Source: JAXLWB01 sp046328715 (GTDB lineage: Bacteria > Chloroflexota > Anaerolineae > Caldilineales > Caldilineaceae). Taken from it: a stretch of 64,000 nt of DNA. The position numbers and the translations under genes were made by a program. The stretch is taken from assembly GCA_046328715.1 (NCBI GenBank), contig JAXLWB010000017.1, forward strand, positions 62,001 through 126,000, in the 5' to 3' direction. The notes beneath the pieces are model-generated. The model did no database searches, was not told where the DNA came from, and saw nothing but the letters and a program-made list of their open reading frames with translations. Positions 45,558-52,823 of this stretch are shown here, one piece after another (position 1 is the stretch's first letter; each line of letters opens with the position of its first letter).

Positions 45558-46826
45558 TCAACGATTGGCGGGTACTTTGCCGATTCTTGCCTTTAATCGT
45601 TGAATTCTTGTATACGACTGTTCGATCTGCTCAGGGCTGATCTTGCCTTCGGCTACCATCTGCTGAATGGCCGTGACAACTTGCTCTACGATATTATCGA
45701 TGTAGAGATAGCCATTATTGCCGATAGCGATTATGTCCACACCAGCGTTAATCGCTCGCTCAATGGCACTGGCCAGGCCATAATTTTTGACAATCGCCCC
45801 CATGCCCATGTCGTCTGTGATCACTACACCTTCATAGCCCATTTGGCCACGCAGCACATCGGTGATGGTTGCTTTGGAAAGAGTAGCTGGATTTTCGGGA
45901 TCGAGTGGGGAGAAGACATGGGCAGTGAGGATGGCATCGACTTCGCCCGCTGCCAGAAGGTTACGGTATGGTTCTAATTCCGCCTCCTGCCAGGTCTTAG
46001 TAACATCGACCAGGTCGAGATGCGAATCGGTGCTGGCGCTCCCATGTCCGGGGAAATGTTTGAGTGTACAAAGCACGCCTTGCTCATGGTGGGCACGGAT
46101 CACTTCCAATGCATGGCGCGTGACAAGATCGGGATCAGCACCAAAGCTACGCTCGTAGTAGCCAATCGCCGGGCTCTGCGGGTTGATGTTCAGATCGACG
46201 ACCGGTGCCAGGTTGAGATTGATGCCGGCTGCGACCAGTGCCTTGGCCGTTGCTGTGGCATATTGGCGAGTGATGGCTAGGTCGTCCTGTTGACCCAAAT
46301 ATTGTGCCGTCACCGAAGTGGGAAAACCGTACTTCTCCTTCAACCGATTGACAATTCCCCCTTCCTGGTCAATCGCAATCAGCAAGGGCGTCGCAGAAGC
46401 AGCTTGTAAATCCGCACTGAGTTGTTTCAATTGGGCTGGCGATGCCACGTTGCGTACAGGGTTTTGTGATGGGACATCGTATTCAAAATAGACAATATTA
46501 CCGAGTTGGCGCTGCTCGATATCTGCCAGAATGGTCGGTGCATCCGCTGCACGTATGCCTCGAAAGCCAGCCATTACCATTTGACCAATCATGAGATTGA
46601 TGTCAAGCGGCTGAGGTGTAGGTGGGTTGGTTGTGGGCGTCGGCTTGGGCAGGATTGGTGTAGTAGGCATAGGCGTGAACGATGTCGTGGTAGGAGCGGG
46701 CAATGGATTTTCTGTTGGGATGATAGCTGGCGCACAACTGGTGATGAGCGCCATGCCTATTATACTTTGTCCGCCGAGTAGGAGAAAGCGGCGACGTGAG
46801 AGATCGTTCTTTGGGTTTGCTGGCAT
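45558..46826 (-). CDS. GH3 beta-N-acetylhexosaminidase (NagZ-like) lipoprotein
   Basis: 422 residues. The N-terminus combines a Tat-like SRRRFLLLGG with a lipobox-like ITSC, then a Pro/Thr linker (about 35-72). The GH3 domain has DQEGGIVNRL, the NagZ-type loop KHFPGHGSASTDSHLD, whose His-Asp pair serves as acid/base, and the nucleophile region VITDDMGMGAI. It should release GlcNAc from GlcNAc-anhydroMurNAc outside the membrane, feeding the AnmK/MurQ route encoded near 62-64 kb. Start preceded by GAGGG. Divergent from the DDAH-like gene. Confidence 0.9.
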   Translation of the reverse strand: MPANPKNDLSRRRFLLLGGQSIIGMALITSCAPAIIPTENPLPAPTTTSFTPMPTTPILPKPTPTTNPPTPQPLDINLMIGQMVMAGFRGIRAADAPTILADIEQRQLGNIVYFEYDVPSQNPVRNVASPAQLKQLSADLQAASATPLLIAIDQEGGIVNRLKEKYGFPTSVTAQYLGQQDDLAITRQYATATAKALVAAGINLNLAPVVDLNINPQSPAIGYYERSFGADPDLVTRHALEVIRAHHEQGVLCTLKHFPGHGSASTDSHLDLVDVTKTWQEAELEPYRNLLAAGEVDAILTAHVFSPLDPENPATLSKATITDVLRGQMGYEGVVITDDMGMGAIVKNYGLASAIERAINAGVDIIAIGNNGYLYIDNIVEQVVTAIQQMVAEGKISPEQIEQSYTRIQRLKARIGKVPANR

Positions 46827-46910
46827 AGTCCCTCAACGCACCAAGCAGGTACGAAGTTCCTTTACCGTTACTTCTATTGCTCGAAAACAACAGATTGCCG
46901 ACCGCTATAG

Positions 46911-46916
46911 TATAAT
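46911..46916 (+). promoter_or_regulatory. -10 box of the DDAH-like gene
   Basis: TATAAT ends 7 nt before the ATG at 46924, and there is no ribosome-binding sequence, so transcription should begin at the start codon. No convincing -35 box is seen. Confidence 0.5.
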
Positions 46917-46923
46917 CCTCTAT

Positions 46924-47685
46924 ATGCGCTACGCCATTACACGTCAAGTTTCATCTGCTATCAATCAGTGCGAGTTAACCCATCTGGCACGTTCGCCGAT
47001 TGATCTCAACTTGGCCCGACAACAGCACCATGCCTATGAAATGGTGCTCGAATCGCTGGGCTGCCAGTTGATTCGCCTGCCCCAAGAGCCGACACTGCCT
47101 GATTCAGTCTTTGTCGAAGATACAGCACTGGTGCTTGACGAGGTAGCACTGCTTACCCGTCCTGGCGCATGTTCACGCCGACCGGAGACAGCTTCGATTG
47201 CAACGGCATTGGCTCCCTATCGCAAGTTAATTGAGATCGCTGCACCTGCTACAGTGGATGGCGGTGACGTTTTGCGTTTGGGTAAATCCATTTATGTTGG
47301 GCTATCGAGTCGCAGCAATCAAGCTGCGGTGGAACAGATGGCGGCTGCATTGGGCGAATATGGCTATCAGATTCAAGCAATTCAGGTGACCGACTGTCTT
47401 CATCTCAAATCAGCGGTGACACAGGTTGCAGAGGATACATTGCTGGTCAATCCAGCCTGGCTTGACCCATCGCTCTTCCGTAACTGGAAACTTGTAGAAA
47501 TCGATCCGTTAGAAACCTACGCTGCCAATGCCGTTTGGATTGACGATGCGACTGTCTATCCAAATTGTTACCCACGCACCCAACGCAAACTGGAAGCCCA
47601 AGGTATTCGAGTTTGCACGGTTGATGTTGGTGAGTTGATCAAGGCAGAAGGGGCAGTGACTTGTTGTAGTTTAATTTTTTCGTAG
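46924..47685 (+). CDS. Dimethylarginine-dimethylaminohydrolase-like amidinotransferase-superfamily enzyme
   Basis: 253 residues from the ATG at 46924; the longer open frame from 46627 runs antisense through the GH3 gene and is rejected. The DDAH/arginine-deiminase motifs are present: DSVFVEDTAL (substrate-binding acid), TVDGGDVLRLG, CLHLKSAVT (catalytic His) and GAVTCCSLIF (catalytic Cys near the C-terminus). DDAH hydrolyses methylated arginines to citrulline and a methylamine. Short bacterial relatives can act on arginine or other guanidines, so the exact substrate is open. The stop codon overlaps the arm of a hairpin. Confidence 0.88.
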   Translation: MRYAITRQVSSAINQCELTHLARSPIDLNLARQQHHAYEMVLESLGCQLIRLPQEPTLPDSVFVEDTALVLDEVALLTRPGACSRRPETASIATALAPYRKLIEIAAPATVDGGDVLRLGKSIYVGLSSRSNQAAVEQMAAALGEYGYQIQAIQVTDCLHLKSAVTQVAEDTLLVNPAWLDPSLFRNWKLVEIDPLETYAANAVWIDDATVYPNCYPRTQRKLEAQGIRVCTVDVGELIKAEGAVTCCSLIFS

Positions 47686-47709
47686 CACAAGAATGCTTTC
47701 TTGTGCTAC
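47682..47709. repeat. Hairpin flanking the small membrane gene, left copy
   Basis: GTAGCACAAGAA pairs with TTCTTGTGCTAC (12 bp, loop TGCT). It overlaps the stop of the DDAH-like gene. A closely similar hairpin lies at 47957-47983 on the other side of the small gene. Confidence 0.8.
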
Positions 47710-47721
47710 AGAGAGGTAAAT

Positions 47722-47943
47722 ATGGGCAAAACATCTAGTACCATCATCGGCGCAGCAATTGGAGCCTTGGCGGGCTTTGTCATCGTCTATCTTTTTGGCC
47801 CTGCGCCTGACACAACCTTCGACAAGAATTATCAATCCCGATTGGATAAAGCGCTCGAAGAAGGCAAACGCGCCGCTGAGGAGCACGAAATCGAGCTGCG
47901 CCGGCAATTGTCACAGGCCAAAGGCCAATTGGGAATGGGTTGA
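47722..47943 (+). CDS. Small single-pass membrane protein with coiled-coil-like tail (YtxH-like)
   Basis: 73 residues from the ATG at 47722 (GAGAGG, 5-nt spacing). A Gly/Ala-rich membrane helix spans residues 7-26 (STIIGAAIGALAGFVIVYLF), and the rest is a charged helix (LDKALEEGKRAAEEHEIELRR). It resembles YtxH/gas-vesicle-type small membrane proteins, whose role is poorly defined. It is bracketed by two homologous hairpins, and the stop of the next gene on the opposite strand lies inside the second. Confidence 0.75.
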   Translation: MGKTSSTIIGAAIGALAGFVIVYLFGPAPDTTFDKNYQSRLDKALEEGKRAAEEHEIELRRQLSQAKGQLGMG

Positions 47944-47956
47944 TGGAGCACTCAAG

Positions 47957-47983
47957 GTATCACAAGAATCATTCTTGTGATAC
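47957..47983. repeat. Hairpin flanking the small membrane gene, right copy
   Basis: GTATCACAAGAAT and ATTCTTGTGATAC are exact complements around one C. It contains the stop codon of glcDE (47969-47971). Like the left copy it is followed by ACAGA. Confidence 0.8.
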
Positions 47984-50539
47984 AGAAAATGCACTGGTTA
48001 ACACCGCTTTGGGATCCCACTTCTGCTTTAACTGGTGCATCAAAGCCAGCGATTCTGGTGTATAACCCCAGCGATCAATCTCACCCTCCCAGGTTGTTGG
48101 CGCTTGCATTACAAGTGCATAACCTCCAAGTCGCAGCGCTGGAACACGGATCGCCTCCAACCAGCGGCGAGCATCGTTGGAAGCGACAGGTGCATAGCGC
48201 ACATAAGCCATCCCGTTCGCCACATCTGTCAGCCAGATTGACCCGTCGTGACCATTCACTGCGGGTGACGCTAAATAACTTCCTAATTTGCCCACCGGCA
48301 CTGCAACCCGTACCAGCAGTTCATCCGTTGTCGTTTTCTGCAAAAACTCCTGCCAAATTGAGAGCGCACTGTGCGATTCTACGCGCAGCGGCAACCTGCC
48401 ATCCAAGAGTCCCCATGCACCTGCAACCTCGGCCAGTTCCGCATCGACATCTTCCGGCAACCCCTCAGCCGTGTAGAACAACGTGAAATCAGCATTTGGG
48501 AGATCTTGACCCTGCGCTCCCTGACAAAGCACCAGTCCAGAGGCAATGGCAAGGTGAGGCAGTAGCTTCTCAGCAAGTGCAACACTGGCGTTCAAAGTCG
48601 TCAGTGGGATCGCCAGCGTTTTGCGCGCGCGGGGCGCAGGCGTCAACTTGAGCGTGACATCGCAGAGTACGCCCAGCGTACCATAAGAGCCGACAAAGAG
48701 CTTGGGCAGATCATAGCCAGCTACGTTTTTCACCACAGAACGTCCAGCACGGATCACACGGCCATCGGCCAGGGCTACCGTTGTGGCGAGTAGATTGTCA
48801 CGGATCGCACCATAACGAACTCGCTGCGGCGAGTTGAGATTGCTGGCGACCAGGCTACCAATGCTTTGTTCTGCCCACGGGGAAGCCAGCGTCAATTGCA
48901 TCTTGTGCTCCACCAGAAAGCGCTGCACCTCGGCCAACGGTGTCCCGGCACCGACGGTGATGAAAAGGTCGTGCGGGGCGAATTCGTGGATGCCGGTGAG
49001 CTTTGCTGTTGACAGGGTGAGTGAATTGCGAATTTCTTTAGGTGCACTACATACTTGTATTTTCTTTCCAGCTTCACCTAGGGCGCGCAGGTTGGCTGCG
49101 GCTTCTTGAGCGGATTGGGGGGCAAAAATGTCACCTTTGGGTAAAATTGGTGCTTCATAAGATGGCGCTGGCAAATCGGCAGGGAAAATTTTGCCGGGAT
49201 TGAGCAGCCCTTGCGGATCGAAGATCGCTTTGAGATCGAGCATGGCCGAAAGTTCGGAGCCATTGTACATCTTGGGCATGTATTTGCGCTTTTCGATGCC
49301 GACGCCATGTTCGCCCGTGATGCTGCCGCCTTTCTCGATACAAAGCTGCACAATCTCATCGCAAGTGGCAAAGACCCGCTGCATCAACGCCTCGTCGCGC
49401 GGATCGCAGAGGATGGCGGGGTGCAAGTTGCCGTCGCCTGCGTGGAAGACATGGCCTGTCCGTACCCGATTCTTATCTGAAATCAGGTTTACTTCATGCA
49501 GCATCTCTGCCAGCAGACTGCGTCGCACGGTAATATCGACCAGATAAAAGGCCGGGGATAACCTCGAAAATGCTCCGGCGGCACTCTTGCGCCCATACCA
49601 TATCTGCTGTCGTTCGGCTTCGCTGCGGGCGATTCGTAGATTGTAGCCTTTGTGCTCAGTCAAAATATCGGCGATCTCTTCCATCTGGATATCCAGGCTC
49701 TCCGGGTAGCCATCAACTTCGACGATCAACCCGGCCTGCGCCTCGACCGGTAAGCCACAATGGGCAAAATCTTCGATCATGCCCATCACTTTTTGGTCCA
49801 TCATCTCCAAGGCCGCCGGCACCAATCCCGCCGCAATGATGGCCGAAACTGCGGTTCCTGCTGCTTCATCCGAATCGAAGGAGACCATCATCGTCTTGAC
49901 GGCTAAGGGGTTGCGAATCAAGCGCAGATCGGCACGGGTGACGATGGCCAACGTTCCTTCACTGCCCACCAAGATGCCCGTAAAGTCGTACTCTGGATAG
50001 TCGAGCGTTGCGCCACCCGTATGGAGGACGTTGCCATCGATCAACACGGCTTCGAGACCAGTCACGTAGTTGGTCGTCACACCATACTTGAAACAGTGCG
50101 GCCCTCCTGCGTTCATGCCAATGTTGCCGCCGATCACCGATGAGCGCTGGCTGGAGGGGTCGGGTGGATAGTAGAGACCATGGGTCTTGACCTGGCCATC
50201 GAACTTGAGATTGACCAAACCTGGCTCCACCTGTGCGCTGCGCCCGGCAGGATCGAAGGCCAACACGCGGTTCATACGGGCAAAGTTGACGATCACACCC
50301 CCATGTTCTGCCACCGCACCTCCCGAAAGCCCCGTTCCGGCACCGCGGGCGATCAACGGCACCTGGTGTTCACGCATCAGGTTGACCAGCTTGACCACAT
50401 CAGCCGTTGATTCAGGCAGAAAGACACCATCGGGCTTGCCACGGTCAAACCCAGCGTCAACCTCATAGGTGAGCAGTTCGACTGGGCTGGTCAGCAGTTG
50501 AGTTTTGGAAAAGGGGTGGGTTGGAAGGCGGTTAGACAT
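47969..50539 (-). CDS. glcD/glcE: Glycolate oxidase GlcD-GlcE fusion (FAD-linked oxidase)
   Basis: 856 residues. Residues 1 to ~470 are a complete GlcD-type FAD oxidase: LIARGAGTGLSGGAV and GGNIGMNAGGPHCFKYG in the FAD-binding part, RTGHVFHAGDGNLHP and GGSITGEHGVGIEKR in the cap, ending LNPGKIFP. The remainder is a GlcE-type subunit with its own FAD-domain marks (TLASPWAEQSIGSLVASNLNSP, RSVVKNVAGYDLPKLFVGSYGTLG). Most bacteria encode these as separate proteins. With GlcF it should oxidise glycolate (or D-lactate/2-hydroxyglutarate) to the keto acid and pass electrons to the quinone pool. glcF lies upstream on the same strand but is now 2.3 kb away because of inserted DNA. Confidence 0.9.
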   Translation of the reverse strand: MSNRLPTHPFSKTQLLTSPVELLTYEVDAGFDRGKPDGVFLPESTADVVKLVNLMREHQVPLIARGAGTGLSGGAVAEHGGVIVNFARMNRVLAFDPAGRSAQVEPGLVNLKFDGQVKTHGLYYPPDPSSQRSSVIGGNIGMNAGGPHCFKYGVTTNYVTGLEAVLIDGNVLHTGGATLDYPEYDFTGILVGSEGTLAIVTRADLRLIRNPLAVKTMMVSFDSDEAAGTAVSAIIAAGLVPAALEMMDQKVMGMIEDFAHCGLPVEAQAGLIVEVDGYPESLDIQMEEIADILTEHKGYNLRIARSEAERQQIWYGRKSAAGAFSRLSPAFYLVDITVRRSLLAEMLHEVNLISDKNRVRTGHVFHAGDGNLHPAILCDPRDEALMQRVFATCDEIVQLCIEKGGSITGEHGVGIEKRKYMPKMYNGSELSAMLDLKAIFDPQGLLNPGKIFPADLPAPSYEAPILPKGDIFAPQSAQEAAANLRALGEAGKKIQVCSAPKEIRNSLTLSTAKLTGIHEFAPHDLFITVGAGTPLAEVQRFLVEHKMQLTLASPWAEQSIGSLVASNLNSPQRVRYGAIRDNLLATTVALADGRVIRAGRSVVKNVAGYDLPKLFVGSYGTLGVLCDVTLKLTPAPRARKTLAIPLTTLNASVALAEKLLPHLAIASGLVLCQGAQGQDLPNADFTLFYTAEGLPEDVDAELAEVAGAWGLLDGRLPLRVESHSALSIWQEFLQKTTTDELLVRVAVPVGKLGSYLASPAVNGHDGSIWLTDVANGMAYVRYAPVASNDARRWLEAIRVPALRLGGYALVMQAPTTWEGEIDRWGYTPESLALMHQLKQKWDPKAVLTSAFSVSQE

Positions 50540-50580
50540 AGGCGAATTTGTGTAGTGTTGTACTGCATCCTTATGATCTA

Positions 50581-50612
50581 CCGCATAACACGAACAAAGT
50601 TGTGTTATGCGG
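50581..50612. repeat. Hairpin between glcDE and the antitoxin remnant
   Basis: CCGCATAACAC (50581-50591) pairs exactly with GTGTTATGCGG (50602-50612), 10-nt loop. It lies just upstream of the ATG at 50620 and 42 bp upstream of glcDE on the other strand; it could be an operator or a repeat-family member. Confidence 0.7.
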
Positions 50613-50619
50613 ACTAACT

Positions 50620-50867
50620 ATGAGCAATACAGAATATATTTATCGGGAATGGATTGAAGATTTACCTATAGACCAGCAATTGGAATCGGTTACCAAGATT
50701 ATGCACGGCTATCTAAACTGTTGAAGGATCAATCTTCAATGGACGAGCATCGCCATAGTATTATGGAACTGCACGGGCTAGGTGCAAAACAATGGTTGGG
50801 CATAGACGCTCAGTCCTATGTAAATCAACTGCGTAATGAATGGCCCCAAACTAGTCATGACAATTGA
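50620..50867 (+). pseudogene. VapB-type antitoxin remnant, frameshifted
   Basis: The frame from the ATG at 50620 reads MSNTEYIYREWIEDLPID... and stops at 50722-50724. The continuation in a second frame (from about 50694) reads ...RLSKLLKDQSSMDEHRHSIMELHGLGAKQW and GIDAQSYVNQLRNEWPQ, ending 50865-50867. The H-S-I-x-E-L-x-G-L-G-x-x-x-W-x-G-I-D-A-Q-x-Y-V-N-x-L-R-x-E-W pattern is, from memory, typical of small antitoxins paired with PIN-domain toxins in Chloroflexota and cyanobacteria. A single-base indel near 50695-50720 would rejoin the two parts. The next frame overlaps its end, as toxin genes usually do. Confidence 0.6.
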
Positions 50868-50934
50868 TAAGGCGTGGAAAAGAGTCACAGAACTTCAAAT
50901 CTTCGTTGTTGATGACTTTATCCCAATCTCTTAA
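50857..50934 (+). pseudogene. Truncated VapC-like toxin start
   Basis: An ATG overlapping the antitoxin end opens MTIDKAWKRVTELQ, resembling the first residues of PIN toxins in such modules, but the frame ends after 25 residues. The break coincides with the beginning (50924) of the sequence shared with the 3' side of glcF, so the rest of the toxin has been replaced. No PIN motif survives. Confidence 0.45.
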
Positions 50935-50948
50935 TCTCTAACTCTCCT

Positions 50949-51105
50949 AGTACGCCCGATCCAACAACTCTATCACATGCAACACCTCTGCCTTTAGCCC
51001 CGCTTTCTTCGCACCATAGATCATTTGCATATGACAACCCGTATTGGCGGTGACAATGATATCCGGGTGAGCGGCAGTGACATCGGCGAGTTTTGCGTCG
51101 AGCAC
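50949..51105 (-). pseudogene. Duplicated 3' end of glcF (direct repeat copy 1)
   Basis: These 157 bp match 52826-52982 with only two differences and encode the last ~52 residues of GlcF (from LDAKLADVTAAHPDI to LLDRAY). One difference is silent and one changes Val to Ile. The stop is TAG here and TGA in the intact gene. It has no start and is a scar of an insertion or duplication. Confidence 0.92.
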
Positions 51106-51247
51106 GGACGTCTTGCAGATGTGTTTATATCAAATTGCCATTGAGTAACTTCTTTTCCGCAAGTTGCTTGATAATAGAGTTGATTGGTTTGCCAGCCCAA
51201 TACGTTATAGCGACAAGGTTTTGCTTCCGCAATCGATTGACTACCGT

Positions 51248-51689
51248 TTAAACAGCAACAGAAAAGGAGGTGTTGTTACGATAGTCATCTGGTGTCCATC
51301 TGTCGGTTGCACTGTTGTAGTATAAAGGTGCGAACATGAACCACAACACACTGGCCAGAACCAATAGCAGCAGTACTTTTGTAAACCATCCCCAATCGCG
51401 TTGTGCCAGTCCATAAATCGCACCTACCATAACAAGAGGCACAAGTAGGAAGTATACTGCTGATGAGCCAGCAACTGTTACGTACACGAGGAAGATAGGA
51501 ATGCCCAATAATCCACCGAAGAGTCCAATTGTTTTCTCTAAAACTGGCTTACCCACCGTTGAAGAAAAACGGAAATAAAATATCGATCCTTGGCACAACA
51601 AAGAGAATCATTCCTACCCACAAAGCTACTACTGAAAGACCTCTGCCAAACCACTTAATTTCAGAGAGCGGTTGAGATGACATACTCAT
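51248..51689 (-). pseudogene. Small membrane protein gene with +1 frameshift
   Basis: A well-placed start (AAGGAG, 6-nt spacing, ATG at 51689) opens MSMSSQPLSEIKWFGRGLSV and one membrane helix, but stops at 51552 after ILFPFFFNGG. The continuation lies in the +1 frame from about 51560 (GKPVLEKTIGLFGGLLGIPI) and adds two or three membrane helices, ending TSFSVAV at 51248. The switch occurs at CCGTTTTTCTTC, so a one-base change in the T-run is the simplest explanation. No known family. A 123-bp open frame without a start (51125-51247) follows. Confidence 0.6.
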
Positions 51690-51732
51690 GGAATTCTCCT
51701 TAAAGAATGGTTTACTGTTTCAAGCAGAATTT

Positions 51733-52719
51733 TTAAACAACTTCTCTTAACCGTTCAATTCTTTGTACTGCCTCTTCAAACGAGATATCTGGTCGTTCAA
51801 AGGGACCACCTTCGAGATCCACCTTATCTCTGGCGGCCTCCAACACAGCCACCATGCGTGTCACAATCTTCTGTCGATCCTCTGGGCTGTAGCGTTCGAA
51901 ATTGACCGGGTATTGGCTGTAATCGACGAACTCGTAGGCAAAGAAAGTTTCTGCCAACGTTTTGTGATAGGCTGGACCAAAGTCGAACGTTAACAAATCG
52001 TTGTCGTTTAGTGGAATTTTAACTGTCGGAATGGGCTCATCAACGTCAAACTCATAATGAACCGCTGTGCCTTCGTACAACTCTGGTCGTGGATCGATCA
52101 CGAAAATGCGGTAAGGGTGCGCATGGGGAGAGCCCCAACTTCTCCGTCGCCAACCTGCATAGTTCGGAATGCGGTTGAATGTGGGCGGCGACTCATGCAG
52201 ATAGTCCAACTCAACAAAGACAACACCAATCTTCAATAAATCGAGACGTTTGGTGCGATAGAGTTTTACATCTTGTAGTTTGTTCGATGGCGAAAGCAAT
52301 TCAACCCAAGCAACCAATGAACCATCCTGACGTTTATTCCGCTGGCTGCGAATGGCAATGGCGCGATATTCACTCAACTCTTCATAGTCAAGTAGAAGAT
52401 CTGAGATGGTTAATATTTCGGCTTTACCAGCAATTGCAGTGCCCCCTGTATAGGGCAAAAGAGAACGGATGGGATCACGGTCGTGTATGGCTATATCCGA
52501 TTCGGGCCGTCCTTCTTCGGTTTCACTGCGTCGAATTTGTAATGAATCTTCGATCCCGGCAGTGTAGCCAAGTGGCAAAAGTTCCTGTTTTAAAGTTCGA
52601 GTCAGATCGACAATATGACTTGTGTGAAATTCTTTCCAGCCCCCCATCTTCTGCCAAAAGCTATGTAGATGAGCGTTGATCCCCAAATATTGGTTCTTAA
52701 CCGAGGCTACTTTTTTCAT
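51733..52719 (-). CDS. DUF4058 family protein
   Basis: 328 residues from the ATG at 52719 (GGAGG, 6-nt spacing). The family pattern is present: NQYLGINAHLHSFW near the start, a PESDIAIHD segment, AIAIRSQRNKR, WVELLSPSNKLQDVKLYRTKRLDLLKIGVVFVELDYL, and FVIDPRPELYEG. The E-x-x-S-P-x-N-K...Y-x-x-K-R block looks like a PD-(D/E)xK-type core, but activity is unproven. DUF4058 genes are common and often duplicated in Chloroflexota, cyanobacteria and Planctomycetes. This one lies inside the DNA bounded by the glcF direct repeats. Confidence 0.85.
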   Translation of the reverse strand: MKKVASVKNQYLGINAHLHSFWQKMGGWKEFHTSHIVDLTRTLKQELLPLGYTAGIEDSLQIRRSETEEGRPESDIAIHDRDPIRSLLPYTGGTAIAGKAEILTISDLLLDYEELSEYRAIAIRSQRNKRQDGSLVAWVELLSPSNKLQDVKLYRTKRLDLLKIGVVFVELDYLHESPPTFNRIPNYAGWRRRSWGSPHAHPYRIFVIDPRPELYEGTAVHYEFDVDEPIPTVKIPLNDNDLLTFDFGPAYHKTLAETFFAYEFVDYSQYPVNFERYSPEDRQKIVTRMVAVLEAARDKVDLEGGPFERPDISFEEAVQRIERLREVV

Positions 52720-52823
52720 GCACCCCTCCATCCGGCAAAGCGCAGATCACTCAAGACTTGCTTATCATTATAGCACAATCGTTCCACTCGCCGATGGCAT
52801 ATTCAATCTCTCAATCTCCAATC

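Noticed and set aside
46627..46923. Longer N-terminus for the DDAH-like protein
   Set aside because: It runs antisense through the Pro/Thr linker of the GH3 gene and is low-complexity Val/Gly. The ATG at 46924 with its -10 box and the family alignment fits better.
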